A DNA stretch of 64,000 nt from Budvicia aquatica DSM 5075 = ATCC 35567 (GCF_000427805.1 NZ_ATYS01000019.1:43346-107345); one strand, 5' to 3'. Counted from the first letter of the stretch, positions 9,525-19,141 are shown. The notes: generated by a model from the letters alone, not told the origin. Numbers and translations are program-made.

Positions 9525-11042
9525 TTAGATGGTAATGCTACCAGTGATAATGCCGTATATAGCCGCGATCGCTGCTGTAATCAGGACTGCGAAGATAGTT
9601 TTTTCAATATTGGTAAACAGTTTTTCGTTCTGCTCGCGCTTAGCGATGATGTAGAAAATGGTACCCGGTCCATAAACTACGGCAGACAGTAAGAGGTATT
9701 TCAGGCCGCCGGAATAGATCATCAGTAGTGCATAGAAGGTTGCGATAGCCGCAATGATCAGGTCTTTGGTCCGGCTACCAGGATCGTTGTCGTAGCTCTC
9801 TTTGGTATAGGCCAACTTTAAGCCGTAAGCCGCTACCAGCAGGTAAGGAATTAACGTCAGTGAACTGGTGAGTTCTAGCGCTAGCTGGAAAGCATAATCA
9901 CTGAACATCGTCATAATCAGGAATAGCTGAATGGCGATATTGGTAAGCCAAACGGCTGCGGCAGGAACTGCTTTGCTATTTTCGGTAGCGAATACTTTCG
10001 GCATGCTTTTACTTTTGGCTGCGGAGAATAGAACTTCAGCAGCCAGTAGTGACCATGATAAATAGGCACCGAGAACGGAGATAAGCAAGCCTACGCTGAT
10101 AAAGATTGCACCCCAGCGGCCGACGATAGCTTCTAATACACCGGCCATTGATGGCTGGCGTAATGCGGCTAAGTCAGGGCGTAACATCACGCCATAAGAC
10201 AGCATGGTCACTAAGATAAGTAAACATAGAACGCCTAAGAAGCCGAGTACGGTTGCAATGCCTACGTGCTCACGTTTTTTCGCATAGCGTGAATAGATGC
10301 TGGCGCCTTCGATGCCGAGGAATACAAACACCGTTACTAACATGGTACTGCGAACTTGTGACCACAGAGACTCTGGTTCTACGACAGGTTCGATTGCCAG
10401 CGCTGCGTGTCCGACATAGCCGTAATCATTCAAGTGGGAGATGTCTACGCCGTTGGCTAATGCTGCTACTTCAGGAGCACCCCAGAAGTTCAACATAAAC
10501 ATGTCAGACTTGAAGGCAAAAATCAGGATGATAACGAAACAGAAGATGGGAATAATCTTGGCACAGGTAGCAATAGTATTAATTGCTGCGGCGCCTTTAA
10601 CACCTTTCAGTAACAGAATGTGGAATCCCCACAGTATTATTGAAGACAGTGCTATAGCCGGAAGTGTGTTTCCGTCACCAAATACCGGGAAGAATGCCCC
10701 CAGCGTTGATTTTATTAAAATGAAATAAGATACGTTTCCTATACATGTACCTGCCCAGAAACCTAAGGCTGATATAAATCCTAAATAGTTACCAAAACCA
10801 GCTTTAGCGTAAATGAATACGCCTGAGTCCAGATCGGGTTTGCGCTGTGCTAACGTTTGGAATACAAATGCCAGCATTAACATTCCGCTTCCTGCGATTA
10901 GCCAGGCGATGATAGCTCCCCCGCCTCCGGTTGCTCGTCCAAAAGTAGCCGGTAAAGAGAATATTCCCGCTCCAATCATGGAACCAACAACTAACGCTGT
11001 TAGTGCCCATAGAGAAAGTTTATTCGAAGATGAATCAGTCAT
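9525..11042 (-). CDS. arcD: ArcD-type arginine antiporter (APC superfamily)
   Basis: 505 residues from the ATG at 11042; an in-frame TTG five codons upstream is less likely. About twelve transmembrane helices. GSMIGAGIFSLPATFGRATGG is the substrate-loop signature of basic amino acid/polyamine antiporters, and FLGIEGASIYSRYAKKREHVG matches the ArcD/LysP/YjdE group. ArcD exchanges external arginine for ornithine; without arcB in the locus it may instead exchange arginine for citrulline. It is first in the arcD-arcA operon, whose leader contains a tandem ArgR site 206 bp upstream of the start. Confidence 0.92.
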   Translation of the reverse strand: MTDSSSNKLSLWALTALVVGSMIGAGIFSLPATFGRATGGGGAIIAWLIAGSGMLMLAFVFQTLAQRKPDLDSGVFIYAKAGFGNYLGFISALGFWAGTCIGNVSYFILIKSTLGAFFPVFGDGNTLPAIALSSIILWGFHILLLKGVKGAAAINTIATCAKIIPIFCFVIILIFAFKSDMFMLNFWGAPEVAALANGVDISHLNDYGYVGHAALAIEPVVEPESLWSQVRSTMLVTVFVFLGIEGASIYSRYAKKREHVGIATVLGFLGVLCLLILVTMLSYGVMLRPDLAALRQPSMAGVLEAIVGRWGAIFISVGLLISVLGAYLSWSLLAAEVLFSAAKSKSMPKVFATENSKAVPAAAVWLTNIAIQLFLIMTMFSDYAFQLALELTSSLTLIPYLLVAAYGLKLAYTKESYDNDPGSRTKDLIIAAIATFYALLMIYSGGLKYLLLSAVVYGPGTIFYIIAKREQNEKLFTNIEKTIFAVLITAAIAAIYGIITGSITI

Positions 11043-11720
11043 GTTGCAATCATCCAACTAGATAGTAATTAAATATAATCATAAATCACAGGAGTGACTT
11101 ATAACGGCATGAAAGATATAGCGAAAACTCTTAAACTAAATTTTTACAGACGTGTTGATAAATCGAAGCGAAAAGTAACATACAAAAATTGGACATCCTT
11201 GTTATTAATCATTTTTGATGTATTAATAATAAATGAGGTGATTGCGAATTGAATAATTATTCATAACGATCATTAATAACTCAAAATGAGCATTAAAAGT
11301 GAATAGATATGCTTTAATTGCGCTGATTTCAGGGTGTTAATGAAAATGGAAAATGATGTTATTAATTAATCAATAATATTACCGCTCCTTATATATATGC
11401 TATTTCCCCGATGTTATCTTATTGAAGCTTAGTAAATGTGTTGCTTGATTAATTTATAATGGATCGCTTAATGAAATTCATTATCAGTTAAAGTGTTGTT
11501 AATGGCCCTTTATTCCTGTCGGGTAATTACGAATTGTTATGTCAACCAAGAAAACGACCCATTCATCCTCATCTATAGGCTTCTATTCTGTTTAGTCAAA
11601 TCTTAAGTTAGTGCTGCTTCTGGATACGTAGCTATATAAATGAAAAAAAGTAATGAAAGAAAAGTACCGTTATCAACTTAACACTTTGTATAATTATTTA
11701 TTGTTTGTATATGCTGACGG
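11043..11720. other. Divergent regulatory region between arcD and the PLP enzyme
   Basis: Very AT-rich, 678 bp, with no convincing ORF. It contains the ARG box pair at 11248-11285 and an 8-bp inverted repeat TTATTAAT...ATTAATAA around 11202-11230. Both divergent transcripts probably start here. Confidence 0.5.
11248..11285. promoter_or_regulatory. Tandem ARG box (ArgR operator)
   Basis: The first box (11248-11265) contains TGAATAATTATTCA, an exact match to the ArgR consensus core TGAAT-WWWW-ATTCA. A second, weaker box (11268-11285, 7 of 10 core positions) follows after 2 bp; ArgR sites usually come as such pairs with 2-3 bp spacing. It lies between the divergent arcD and PLP-enzyme genes. 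Arginine-dependent control of arcDA is the simplest reading, and argR itself is at 41254-41727. Confidence 0.75.
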
Positions 11721-11771
11721 ATGTACTGTTGGTGCAACAGAAGTAATATTTTGGCTCCCGGAGATATGCAG

Positions 11772-12905
11772 ATGAAAACAAACCCACCCAAATATGTCGA
11801 TGAACGCTTTGGTTTATCCTATCCGATTGATGATTTGCGCTGGTGCTCAGAACGTGGAGCACCATTAATGATTACCCCATTACCGGGGATTACCCGTGAT
11901 GATATTGAAACTAAACACCGATCGCTCTGGCGCTATCAGGCTGCACTACCGGTTGAAATTCAGCGACCGATCTCTTTAGGTGAAGGATGTACGCCGTTGG
12001 TGGGAAAACGCTGGGGTAATTCAGACGTGTTGTTCAAGCTGGAGTGGTTTAACCCAACCAGTAGTTTTAAAGATCGTGGTGCCGCAGTGATGGTGTCATT
12101 CCTGGCCCAGTTAGGGGTGAAAGAACTGATTGAAGATAGCTCCGGTAACGGTGGGGCAGCGATTGCCGCATCCTGTGCTGCTGCAGGTATTAAAGCCAGA
12201 ATTCTGGCTCCGGACTCAACCTCACCGGCTAAATTGTTGCAAAGCAGAGCATTTGGGGCTGAAGTTCAGGGGGTTCCGGGTTCTCGACAGGCCACCGAAG
12301 ACGAAGCACTTCGACAGTCTAAACAGACTTTCTATGCCAGCCATAACTGGCATCCGTTCTTTCTACAGGGAACAAAATCTCTGGCCTATGAAATTTGGGA
12401 AGATCTGGGTTTTAAGGCGCCGGATAATATTATTATCCCTACCGGTGCGGGCAGTAACGTATTAGGGTGTGATATTGGCTTTAGTGAATTACTGGCGGCA
12501 GGGCAAATCAAGAAACTCCCTAAGATACTGATTGCTCAACCGTCAAACTGTTCACCGATTGATGCGACGTTTCAGGCTGGCGCTACCGAACTGGTGGTGA
12601 CGAAATACTCACCGACAATTGCAGAAGGTACTGCCATTCGAAGTCCGGTACGTTTAGCTGAAGTACTGGCCGCTGTTCGGCGCTCGGGCGGTGACACGAT
12701 TTCCATTTCAGAAAAACAGATTATTCAGGCAGTACAAAAGCTGTCCGGTATGGGACTTTTTGCAGAACCGACCAGTTCAACGGCCGCTGCCGCTATTGAT
12801 GCTTTTACTCAGCGTGGAACCATTAAACCGGGAGAAGTAACGGTGGTTATTCTTACCGGTTCCGGGCTAAAAGCGTCGGGTTCGATGAGCGAAATATTTA
12901 ATTAA
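11772..12905 (+). CDS. PLP-dependent fold-type II enzyme, threonine-synthase-like
   Basis: 377 residues from the ATG at 11772, preferred because GGAG lies 8 bases upstream; a further ATG at 11766 is too close to it. The Schiff-base lysine is Lys100 in NPTSSFKDRG, and the phosphate loop is SSGNGGAAIA. C-terminal VVILTGSG is the family's cofactor-binding strand. The sequence looks like short threonine synthases, but E. coli-type ThrC is longer, and related dehydratases and cysteate synthases share these motifs. A RidA gene follows 36 bp later. RidA removes enamines released by PLP lyases, so a dehydratase or lyase activity is as likely as threonine synthesis. Confidence 0.85.
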   Translation: MKTNPPKYVDERFGLSYPIDDLRWCSERGAPLMITPLPGITRDDIETKHRSLWRYQAALPVEIQRPISLGEGCTPLVGKRWGNSDVLFKLEWFNPTSSFKDRGAAVMVSFLAQLGVKELIEDSSGNGGAAIAASCAAAGIKARILAPDSTSPAKLLQSRAFGAEVQGVPGSRQATEDEALRQSKQTFYASHNWHPFFLQGTKSLAYEIWEDLGFKAPDNIIIPTGAGSNVLGCDIGFSELLAAGQIKKLPKILIAQPSNCSPIDATFQAGATELVVTKYSPTIAEGTAIRSPVRLAEVLAAVRRSGGDTISISEKQIIQAVQKLSGMGLFAEPTSSTAAAAIDAFTQRGTIKPGEVTVVILTGSGLKASGSMSEIFN

Positions 12906-12941
12906 CGGGCTAAATCAATAACATTAAATCAGGTAACCACC

Positions 12942-13343
12942 ATGAATCAGTCGACAGCAATAAAGGATATATCCTGTATTAATAGTTCAGAACTCTCTAA
13001 GCCCGGAGGTCATTACTCTCATGCCTGCGTTAGCGGCGGTATGGTCTATCTCTCTGGTCAGCTACCGATTAACCCTGAAGGCGTTCCATTAGCTGACCGG
13101 CCTTTTGCTGAACAGGCGGAGCAGGTACTGTTTAATATTGATGCCTGCCTGAGAGCATCTGGCAGCAATCGGGATAAGCTGGTGCAAGTGCGTATCTATA
13201 TTGTTGATATGGCACAGTGGCCGGAGTTTAACCGGATATATTCTCAATGGATTGGTGAACATCGTCCGGCGCGTATTGTTGCCGGGGTTGCCAGCCTGCA
13301 TTTTAATGCTGCGCTTGAAATTGAAGCGTTAGCAGTGGCTTAA
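12942..13343 (+). CDS. RidA/YjgF-family enamine/imine deaminase
   Basis: 133 residues, the usual RidA length. GGHYSHACVSGGMVYLSGQLPINPEG gives the N-terminal strands, and HRPARIVAGVASLHFNAALEIEALA gives the active-site Arg of the PAR motif and the conserved Glu near the C-terminus. RidA hydrolyses reactive 2-aminoacrylate or 2-iminobutyrate and forms trimers with active sites at the interfaces. It follows the PLP enzyme by 36 bp and is closed by a terminator, so the two are probably a functional pair. It appears to be a dedicated paralogue rather than the housekeeping ridA, which usually sits by pyrI. Confidence 0.9.
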   Translation: MNQSTAIKDISCINSSELSKPGGHYSHACVSGGMVYLSGQLPINPEGVPLADRPFAEQAEQVLFNIDACLRASGSNRDKLVQVRIYIVDMAQWPEFNRIYSQWIGEHRPARIVAGVASLHFNAALEIEALAVA

Positions 13344-13348
13344 AATTA

Positions 13349-13387
13349 GGGGATTCAGCTGTCAAAAAGCGCAGTTGAATCCCTTTG
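13349..13387 (+). terminator. Terminator after the RidA gene
   Basis: A 12-bp stem GGGATTCAGCTG/CAGTTGAATCCC with one G-T wobble and a 10-nt loop, followed by TTTG. Confidence 0.65.
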
Positions 13388-14075
13388 ATATGGCTAAGCC
13401 ATAAATCGGTCAATCTCCCCTCCCTTTGCCGCTGTTCAAACTGACAAACTGACATCTTTCATCAATTTGATTTATCGGGATATTGTCATTCGATATTTTT
13501 CACGAATAAATTTTATTTTATTTTTATATAGAGCCGCGTGTTTAGACGGTTAAATATGAGATGCAGATCATGTTTTATTTTAACAGTTTATAAATTAATC
13601 GATAGGCGTATGAGTTAATTAAATTAATAAGATTATTTAAAAATCATTAATGCTATAGAACTTGAAAATATAACTATTCTCTAAAATGGTATTTTTAACG
13701 CGGGTTATGTTCTATTTTTGCAAATATGATTCTCTAAAAATGCAAATAAAAACGATTCAGCAAAATTTGAAATTAATTAATTTATTGTTTTTTATGTATT
13801 AATTTATTTTTCATTCAATTTGTTAAATTTGAAATAAGACGTGTGAATAAATATTTAATTTTGAGTTTTTTCTTTTGGTGACTATTATCCGATGGCTTCC
13901 ATAATTTCAATTAAATCTTATGTGACACATGTTTGTGTTTGTTAAATTTCAAACCATATTTCTGATTAACGTCCGGTCAGACTTGTCTAAATATCAAGGA
14001 AATAATAGCCAAATTAGAAACCGGTAACAAATAAAATAATAATCTAACCGCATTAAAATTAGGAGAATCCCAACG
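13388..14075. other. Long AT-rich leader upstream of the hydroxy-acid operon
   Basis: About 690 bp, extremely AT-rich, with no ORF having a ribosome-binding site. A lone TGTGA CRP half-site occurs at 13921-13925 with a poor second half. The composition suggests H-NS-type silencing or several promoters, and AGGAGA lies just before the permease start. Confidence 0.45.
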
Positions 14076-15467
14076 ATGGATTTTATCATTGTTCTCGGCG
14101 CTCTGTGCTTTCTGATGTATACCGCATATCGTGGATATAGCGTTATTTTGATGGCCCCTATCGCCGCACTTGGTGCGGTATTGCTCACCGAACCTGCCGC
14201 TGTTGCCCCCGTTTTTTCCGGCCTATTTATGGATAAGATGGTTGGTTTTATTAAACTCTATTTTCCGGTGTTCTTACTCGGTGCCGTATTTGGCAAAGTG
14301 ATAGAACTGTCCGGCTTTTCTAAATCAATTGTTGCCGCAGTTATCCAATGGATTGGTCGTGAGCGGGCGGTTATGGTTATTGTTATTGTCTGCGGTTTAC
14401 TTACTTACGGTGGCGTATCGCTATTTGTGGTGGTATTTGCCGTTTACCCTTTTGCGGCAGAGATGTTTCGTCAGGGGAACTTACCTAAGCGATTAATTCC
14501 GGGAGCCGTTGCACTGGGTGCATTCTCATTTACTATGGATGCTCTGCCCGGTACCCCGCAAATTCAGAACATCATTCCTACGACTTTCTTTGGTACTACC
14601 ACTCTGGCCGCACCCATATTGGGCTGCATTGGGGCTGCATTTATTTTCTTTACCGGAATCACTTATCTCAACTGGCGGGTGCGTTGCGCCATTCGCAAAG
14701 GAGAAGGATATGGAACGAATCTGGTCAATGAACCGGTTCCGGTCGATACCAGTAATTTACCTTCACCTTGGCTGGCCATCACTCCGTTAGTGCTGATTGG
14801 CGTTGCCAATATGGCGTTTACCAAGCTGATTCCTCACTGGTATGGCGTACAGAACGTGACTACCTTACCCGGTTTGAAAGAGCCGCTAGTTACTAAGGTT
14901 CCCTCAATTGTGGGTATCTGGGCTGTAGAAGCTGCCTTGATATTAGGCATCCTTTTTGTGTTGTGTACCGCCTTTAACGTGGTGAGGAAAAACTTTGCTG
15001 AAGGCACCAAAGTTGCCATTAACGGGGCAATGTTGGCATCGGTTAATACCGCATCTGAATATGGATTTGGCGCTGTTATCGCCTCTCTTCCGGGCTTTAT
15101 GGTTATCCGCGAAGCGCTGACCAGCATTCCTAATCCATTAGTTAATGCCGCGATCACCGTGACCTCTTTAGCCGGCGTTACCGGCTCTGCATCGGGCGGA
15201 ATGAGCATTGCGCTTGGTGCGATGGGTGAGCAATTACTGGCAGCAACTGAAGCTGCGGGTATTAGCCCTGAAGTTTTGCACCGCGTGGTTGCTATGGCCA
15301 GTGGTGGCATGGATACCCTGCCTCATAACGGTGCTGTTATTACGTTATTAGCCGTGACGGGCCTGACCCACAAAGACTCCTATAAAGATATTTTCGCCGT
15401 GACCTGCATCAAGACGATGGCTGTATTCGTTGTTATCGGCGTGTACTACATGACCGGACTCGTCTGA
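14076..15467 (+). CDS. GntP-family/short-chain organic acid permease
   Basis: 463 residues with about twelve hydrophobic segments. YGGVSLFVVVFAVYPFAAEMFR, the re-entrant-like MDALPGTPQIQNIIPTTFFGT and GGMDTLPHNGAVITLLAVTGLTHK are features of the GntP/CitM-like (ion transporter superfamily) permeases. It opens an operon whose other genes convert a C4 acid to acetyl-CoA, so uptake of 3-hydroxybutyrate, acetoacetate or a similar acid is inferred. The start has AGGAGA 10 bases upstream. It is followed by the CoA-transferase gene after 32 bp. Confidence 0.85.
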   Translation: MDFIIVLGALCFLMYTAYRGYSVILMAPIAALGAVLLTEPAAVAPVFSGLFMDKMVGFIKLYFPVFLLGAVFGKVIELSGFSKSIVAAVIQWIGRERAVMVIVIVCGLLTYGGVSLFVVVFAVYPFAAEMFRQGNLPKRLIPGAVALGAFSFTMDALPGTPQIQNIIPTTFFGTTTLAAPILGCIGAAFIFFTGITYLNWRVRCAIRKGEGYGTNLVNEPVPVDTSNLPSPWLAITPLVLIGVANMAFTKLIPHWYGVQNVTTLPGLKEPLVTKVPSIVGIWAVEAALILGILFVLCTAFNVVRKNFAEGTKVAINGAMLASVNTASEYGFGAVIASLPGFMVIREALTSIPNPLVNAAITVTSLAGVTGSASGGMSIALGAMGEQLLAATEAAGISPEVLHRVVAMASGGMDTLPHNGAVITLLAVTGLTHKDSYKDIFAVTCIKTMAVFVVIGVYYMTGLV

Positions 15468-15499
15468 TTTTTCAGCAAATTGATTAAAGGAAATAAATA

Positions 15500-17056
15500 A
15501 TGGCTGTTCAATTTGTATCACTTAGCGAATTCTCTCAATCGATTCAAGACGGGGACCGGTTGGTCTTGGGCGGATTTATCGGTGCGGTTGTTCCTGAAGC
15601 GCTGGAGAAAGCGATTGGCGCACGTTTCAGAGATGAAGGGCATCCGCGTAATCTTTCGCTGTATTTTGCCGCCGGGCAGGGTGACTCAGCGCAAAGAGCG
15701 GTTAATAACCTCGCAGAAGAAGGACTGGTCTCCTTTGTTATTGGCGGGCATTGGGGATTAATCCCTAAGCTGCAAAAGTTAGCAAACGAAGAAAAAATCA
15801 CCGGCTATAACTTACCGCAGGGCATTATTGCCCACTTGATGCGCGATACCGCCGCCGGTAAACCCGGCACCATCAGCCACGTTGGCTTAGGGACTTTTGT
15901 CGATCCGCGTATTGAAGGTGGCAAAATTAACAGTGCGACCAAAGATGATTGGGTCGACGTGATAACCATCCACAATAAAGAGTACCTGTTCTATAAACGA
16001 CTGGACGCTAATATTGCTCTGCTGCGCGGTACTACGGCAGACGATAATGGCAACATCACCATGGAAGATGAGTGCCTGTTTGTTGAAAATCTGGCGGCAG
16101 CACAGATGGTAAAAAACAACGGCGGCCGGGTTATTGTTCAGGTGAAACGCCGGGTAAAAGCCGGAACTCTGGAGCCCCAGCAGGTCCGTATTCCGGGTAT
16201 TTTAGTCGATATGGTGGTGATTGCAGATAATGAAGCAGACCACATGCAGACTTTTGCTGAACAACAAAATGATGCCTATTGCCGCCTGACCCCAAAAGCT
16301 GAACAGACTATTTCACCGATTAAACTGGATGCAAAAAAAGTGGTTGCCCGCCGTGCCGCTCAGGAACTAAAGCGTGGCGCAATTCTGAATTTAGGTATCG
16401 GCTTGCCGGAATATATCGCAACGGTGGTTGACGAAGAGGGGCAGGGTGGCGAACTAAATTTAACCGTTGAACCGGGTGCTATTGGCGGAACACCTGCCGG
16501 AGGATTGAGCTTTGGGGCATCGGCTAACCCAGAAGCCATTATCACTCAGGACCAACAGTTTGATTTCTATGATGGTGGCGGTATCGATCAGGCATTTCTT
16601 GGACTGGCTGAATGCGATAAAACCGGCGACCTGAACGTGTCCCGCTTTGGCACTAAAATCCCCGGCTGCGGTGGATTTATCAATATTACGCAGAATGCGA
16701 AAGAGGTGTTTTTCTGTGGCACTTTTACCGCAGGAAAATTCGATATTCACGTTGCTGACGGTAAGCTAATTATCAATCGTGATGGCGATATTATTAAGTT
16801 TATTGAAAAAGTTCAGCAAATTACCTTCTCAGCCAAAACGGCTAATGAAAACCGAAAGCCCGTGCTGTACATCACTGAACGCGCCGTTTTCCGACTAATA
16901 CCTCAAGGTCTGGAACTGATTGAAATCGCACCGGGTGTCGATTTGCAAAAAGATGTTCTGGGCAAAATGAGCTTTATTCCGCAAATAAGTCCCGATCTGA
17001 AAGTGATGGATGAAGCGATCTTTTATGACCGTCCTATCGGTTTGACTCTGAAATAA
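15500..17056 (+). CDS. Acyl-CoA:acetate / 3-ketoacid CoA-transferase, fused alpha-beta type
   Basis: 518 residues, comparable with E. coli YdiF (531). Both half-domains are fused: the N-terminal half carries GDRLVLGGFIGAVVPEAL and ITGYNLPQG, the C-terminal half LNLGIGLPEYIATV. The catalytic glutamate that forms the glutamyl-CoA thioester is Glu324 in TVEPGAIGGTPAGG. The enzyme transfers CoA from acetyl-CoA or another acyl-CoA to a short-chain acid. In this operon it would activate the imported acid before oxidation and thiolysis. KEGG-style family members act on acetate, propionate, butyrate and acetoacetate, so the exact substrate is not fixed. Confidence 0.9.
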   Translation: MAVQFVSLSEFSQSIQDGDRLVLGGFIGAVVPEALEKAIGARFRDEGHPRNLSLYFAAGQGDSAQRAVNNLAEEGLVSFVIGGHWGLIPKLQKLANEEKITGYNLPQGIIAHLMRDTAAGKPGTISHVGLGTFVDPRIEGGKINSATKDDWVDVITIHNKEYLFYKRLDANIALLRGTTADDNGNITMEDECLFVENLAAAQMVKNNGGRVIVQVKRRVKAGTLEPQQVRIPGILVDMVVIADNEADHMQTFAEQQNDAYCRLTPKAEQTISPIKLDAKKVVARRAAQELKRGAILNLGIGLPEYIATVVDEEGQGGELNLTVEPGAIGGTPAGGLSFGASANPEAIITQDQQFDFYDGGGIDQAFLGLAECDKTGDLNVSRFGTKIPGCGGFINITQNAKEVFFCGTFTAGKFDIHVADGKLIINRDGDIIKFIEKVQQITFSAKTANENRKPVLYITERAVFRLIPQGLELIEIAPGVDLQKDVLGKMSFIPQISPDLKVMDEAIFYDRPIGLTLK

Positions 17057-17145
17057 CCACTACCAAAGCATCTGACCGCTCATTACGCGGTCAGGTGCTA
17101 ATTATATGATTAAATTAAGTTAAATTTAAAATTGGAGAGAAAGAT

Positions 17146-17877
17146 ATGTTAAATAAAATCTGTGTCGTTACCGGTGCCGGTCGCGGTATTGGCCTGGAAA
17201 TTGTGAATAAGTTTTCACAAGCCGGCGCCAAAATGATTTTTGCTGTTGATATGAATGAGCAGGAGCTGAAATTACTTGAAAACCAGTTTCCTAATGTGCG
17301 TCCGGTCAAACTAAACGTTTGCGATCGACCTGCGATTGCGACATTTGTGCAGCAAGTTAACGCCGAGTTTGGCCGAATTGATGTTTTGGTGAACAACGCT
17401 GGCATCACGCGTGATGCCATGATCGGCAAAATGACCGAAGACGATTGGGATGCGGTATTGAACGTTAACCTAAAGGGCGTATTCAATATGACCCAAGCTA
17501 TCGTTGCTCTAATGATGGAAAACGGTAAGGGTTCTATCATCACCATGTCTTCGATTGTCGGTACGGATGGCAACATCGGGCAAAGTAACTATGCTGCGAC
17601 TAAAGGTGGCGTTATTGCCATGACTAAAGGTTGGGCAAAAGAGTTTGCTCGTAAAGGTGCACAAATTCGTGCCAACTGCGTAGCGCCGGGTTTTACTGAA
17701 ACACCAATGACCAAAGATTTACCGGAAAAAGTTCTGGAAGGTATCAATAACAAGACACCACTCAATCGCATGGCAACGGCTGAAGATATTGCCGAGGGCG
17801 TTCTGTTCCTTGCTTCTGAAAAAGCGAAATTCATTACCGGACAGGTGTTGAAGATTGACGGCGGTTTAACCCTATAA
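17146..17877 (+). CDS. SDR-family 3-hydroxyacyl-CoA/3-hydroxybutyrate dehydrogenase (FabG/PhaB-like)
   Basis: 243 residues, a classical short-chain dehydrogenase. The cofactor motif TGAGRGIG starts near residue 9, NNAGITRD near 84, the catalytic Ser lies in MSSIVG and Tyr-Lys in YAATKGG. The VDM segment after beta-2, with Asp, favours NAD(H). NNAGITRD and the short length are typical of FabG and PhaB, rather than of free 3-hydroxybutyrate dehydrogenases of about 255-260 residues. Between a CoA-transferase and a thiolase, oxidation of 3-hydroxybutyryl-CoA to acetoacetyl-CoA is the likely job. An 89-bp gap separates it from the transferase gene; the thiolase follows after 21 bp. Confidence 0.88.
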   Translation: MLNKICVVTGAGRGIGLEIVNKFSQAGAKMIFAVDMNEQELKLLENQFPNVRPVKLNVCDRPAIATFVQQVNAEFGRIDVLVNNAGITRDAMIGKMTEDDWDAVLNVNLKGVFNMTQAIVALMMENGKGSIITMSSIVGTDGNIGQSNYAATKGGVIAMTKGWAKEFARKGAQIRANCVAPGFTETPMTKDLPEKVLEGINNKTPLNRMATAEDIAEGVLFLASEKAKFITGQVLKIDGGLTL

Positions 17878-17898
17878 CATCGACTTGGAAGGTTAGCT

Positions 17899-19110
17899 AT
17901 GACAAACAAAGTTTATATTGTTGCCGCTAATCGAGCGGCAATTGGTAGCTTTTGCGGGACCTTGTCGGCATTACCAGCCTATGAAATTGCTGCACAGGTT
18001 ATGCGTAAAACGCTAGAAAGATCGGCCATTAAACCTGAGTGGCTAGATGAAGTTATCGTTGGTAACGTTTTAAGTGCCGGGCAAGGGCAGGGGCCGGGGC
18101 GACAGGCTGCATTAATAGCCGGCATTCCTAATCAAGTTCCCGCATATACGCTGAACATGCTGTGCGGTAGCGGTATGAAAACCATCATGGATGCGGCATC
18201 TCATATTAAAGCCGGTGATGCCGATTTAGTGATGGCCGCAGGCATGGAGAATATGTCAGCTTCTCCGTTTTTAATGCCGGGAAAAGTACGTAACGGCGTA
18301 AAAATGGGTAACATCACCATGGAAGATTCGATGCTGGTTGATGGCCTGACTGATGCATTGAGTCATATTCATATGGGCGTGACCGCCGAGAATATTGCGG
18401 AGAAGCATCATATTAGCCGTCAGGAACAGGATCTTTTCGCGCTTGCCAGCCAGCAAAAGGCAGCGGCTGCTCAAGAAGACGGCAAATTCCGCGATGAAAT
18501 TATCCCTATAACGATTGAAACCCGTAAGGGAACAATCACTTTTGATTCAGATGAATATATCAAGCCTTTTACCACGCTGGCTGATATGGAGAAATTGCGC
18601 CCGGCCTTTAAAAAAGAGGGCGGGTCGGTCACTGCGGCTAATGCCTCTGGCTTGAACGATAGCGCCTGTGCTGTGATTGTGGCCAGTGAAAAGGCGGTTA
18701 AACAGTATGGCTTGAAGCCTCTGGCTGAAATCGTCTCCTATGCTCAGGCCGGTGTCGATCCTAAAGTGATGGGGCTCGGCCCGGTTTCTGCGATTGCTAA
18801 GGCGCTGAAAAATGCCGGTATGCGCTTACAGGATATGGAGCTTATTGAATTGAACGAGGCCTTCGCCGCTCAGTCTCTGGGGGTTTTACGTGAACTGTCG
18901 GTAGAACACGGCTGCTCAGTGGACGATATTTTGCAACATACTAACGTTAACGGTGGTGCCATTGCGCTAGGGCATCCGCTGGGCGCCAGTGGTGGTCGAA
19001 TTACGGTTTCACTGCTTTATGAAATGAAGCGTCGTAATAATCAGTACGGTTTGGCATCTCTGTGTATTGGCGGTGGAATGGGTGTTGCGATCGTGATCAA
19101 AAACATCTAG
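17899..19110 (+). CDS. Acetyl-CoA C-acetyltransferase (thiolase II)
   Basis: 403 residues, thiolase fold in two halves. The nucleophile is Cys89 ([11 protein letters not shown]), the catalytic His is His359 in [12 protein letters not shown], and the proton-relay Cys is Cys389 in LCIGGGMG. The substrate-loop pattern [10 protein letters not shown] is that of AtoB/PhaA-type acetoacetyl-CoA thiolases. It would split acetoacetyl-CoA into two acetyl-CoA as the last step of the operon. A short terminator follows at 19142-19171. Confidence 0.93.
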   Translation: MTNKVYIVAANRAAIGSFCGTLSALPAYEIAAQVMRKTLERSAIKPEWLDEVIVGNVLSAGQGQGPGRQAALIAGIPNQVPAYTLNMLCGSGMKTIMDAASHIKAGDADLVMAAGMENMSASPFLMPGKVRNGVKMGNITMEDSMLVDGLTDALSHIHMGVTAENIAEKHHISRQEQDLFALASQQKAAAAQEDGKFRDEIIPITIETRKGTITFDSDEYIKPFTTLADMEKLRPAFKKEGGSVTAANASGLNDSACAVIVASEKAVKQYGLKPLAEIVSYAQAGVDPKVMGLGPVSAIAKALKNAGMRLQDMELIELNEAFAAQSLGVLRELSVEHGCSVDDILQHTNVNGGAIALGHPLGASGGRITVSLLYEMKRRNNQYGLASLCIGGGMGVAIVIKNI

Positions 19111-19141
19111 CTGTCGGTTAGTATTCTGGAGTTTCTTCGCC

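Noticed and set aside
11440..11460. FNR/ANR box upstream of arcD
   Set aside because: TTGATTAATTTATAA has one good half only, so anaerobic control cannot be claimed from it.
13915..13945. CRP-like site before the hydroxy-acid operon
   Set aside because: Only one TGTGA half matches; the second half (TTTGT) does not fit TCACA.
14834..15310. 158-codon ORF antisense to the permease gene
   Set aside because: Ser/Ala/Pro-rich composition caused by the reverse complement of hydrophobic codons; no start context.
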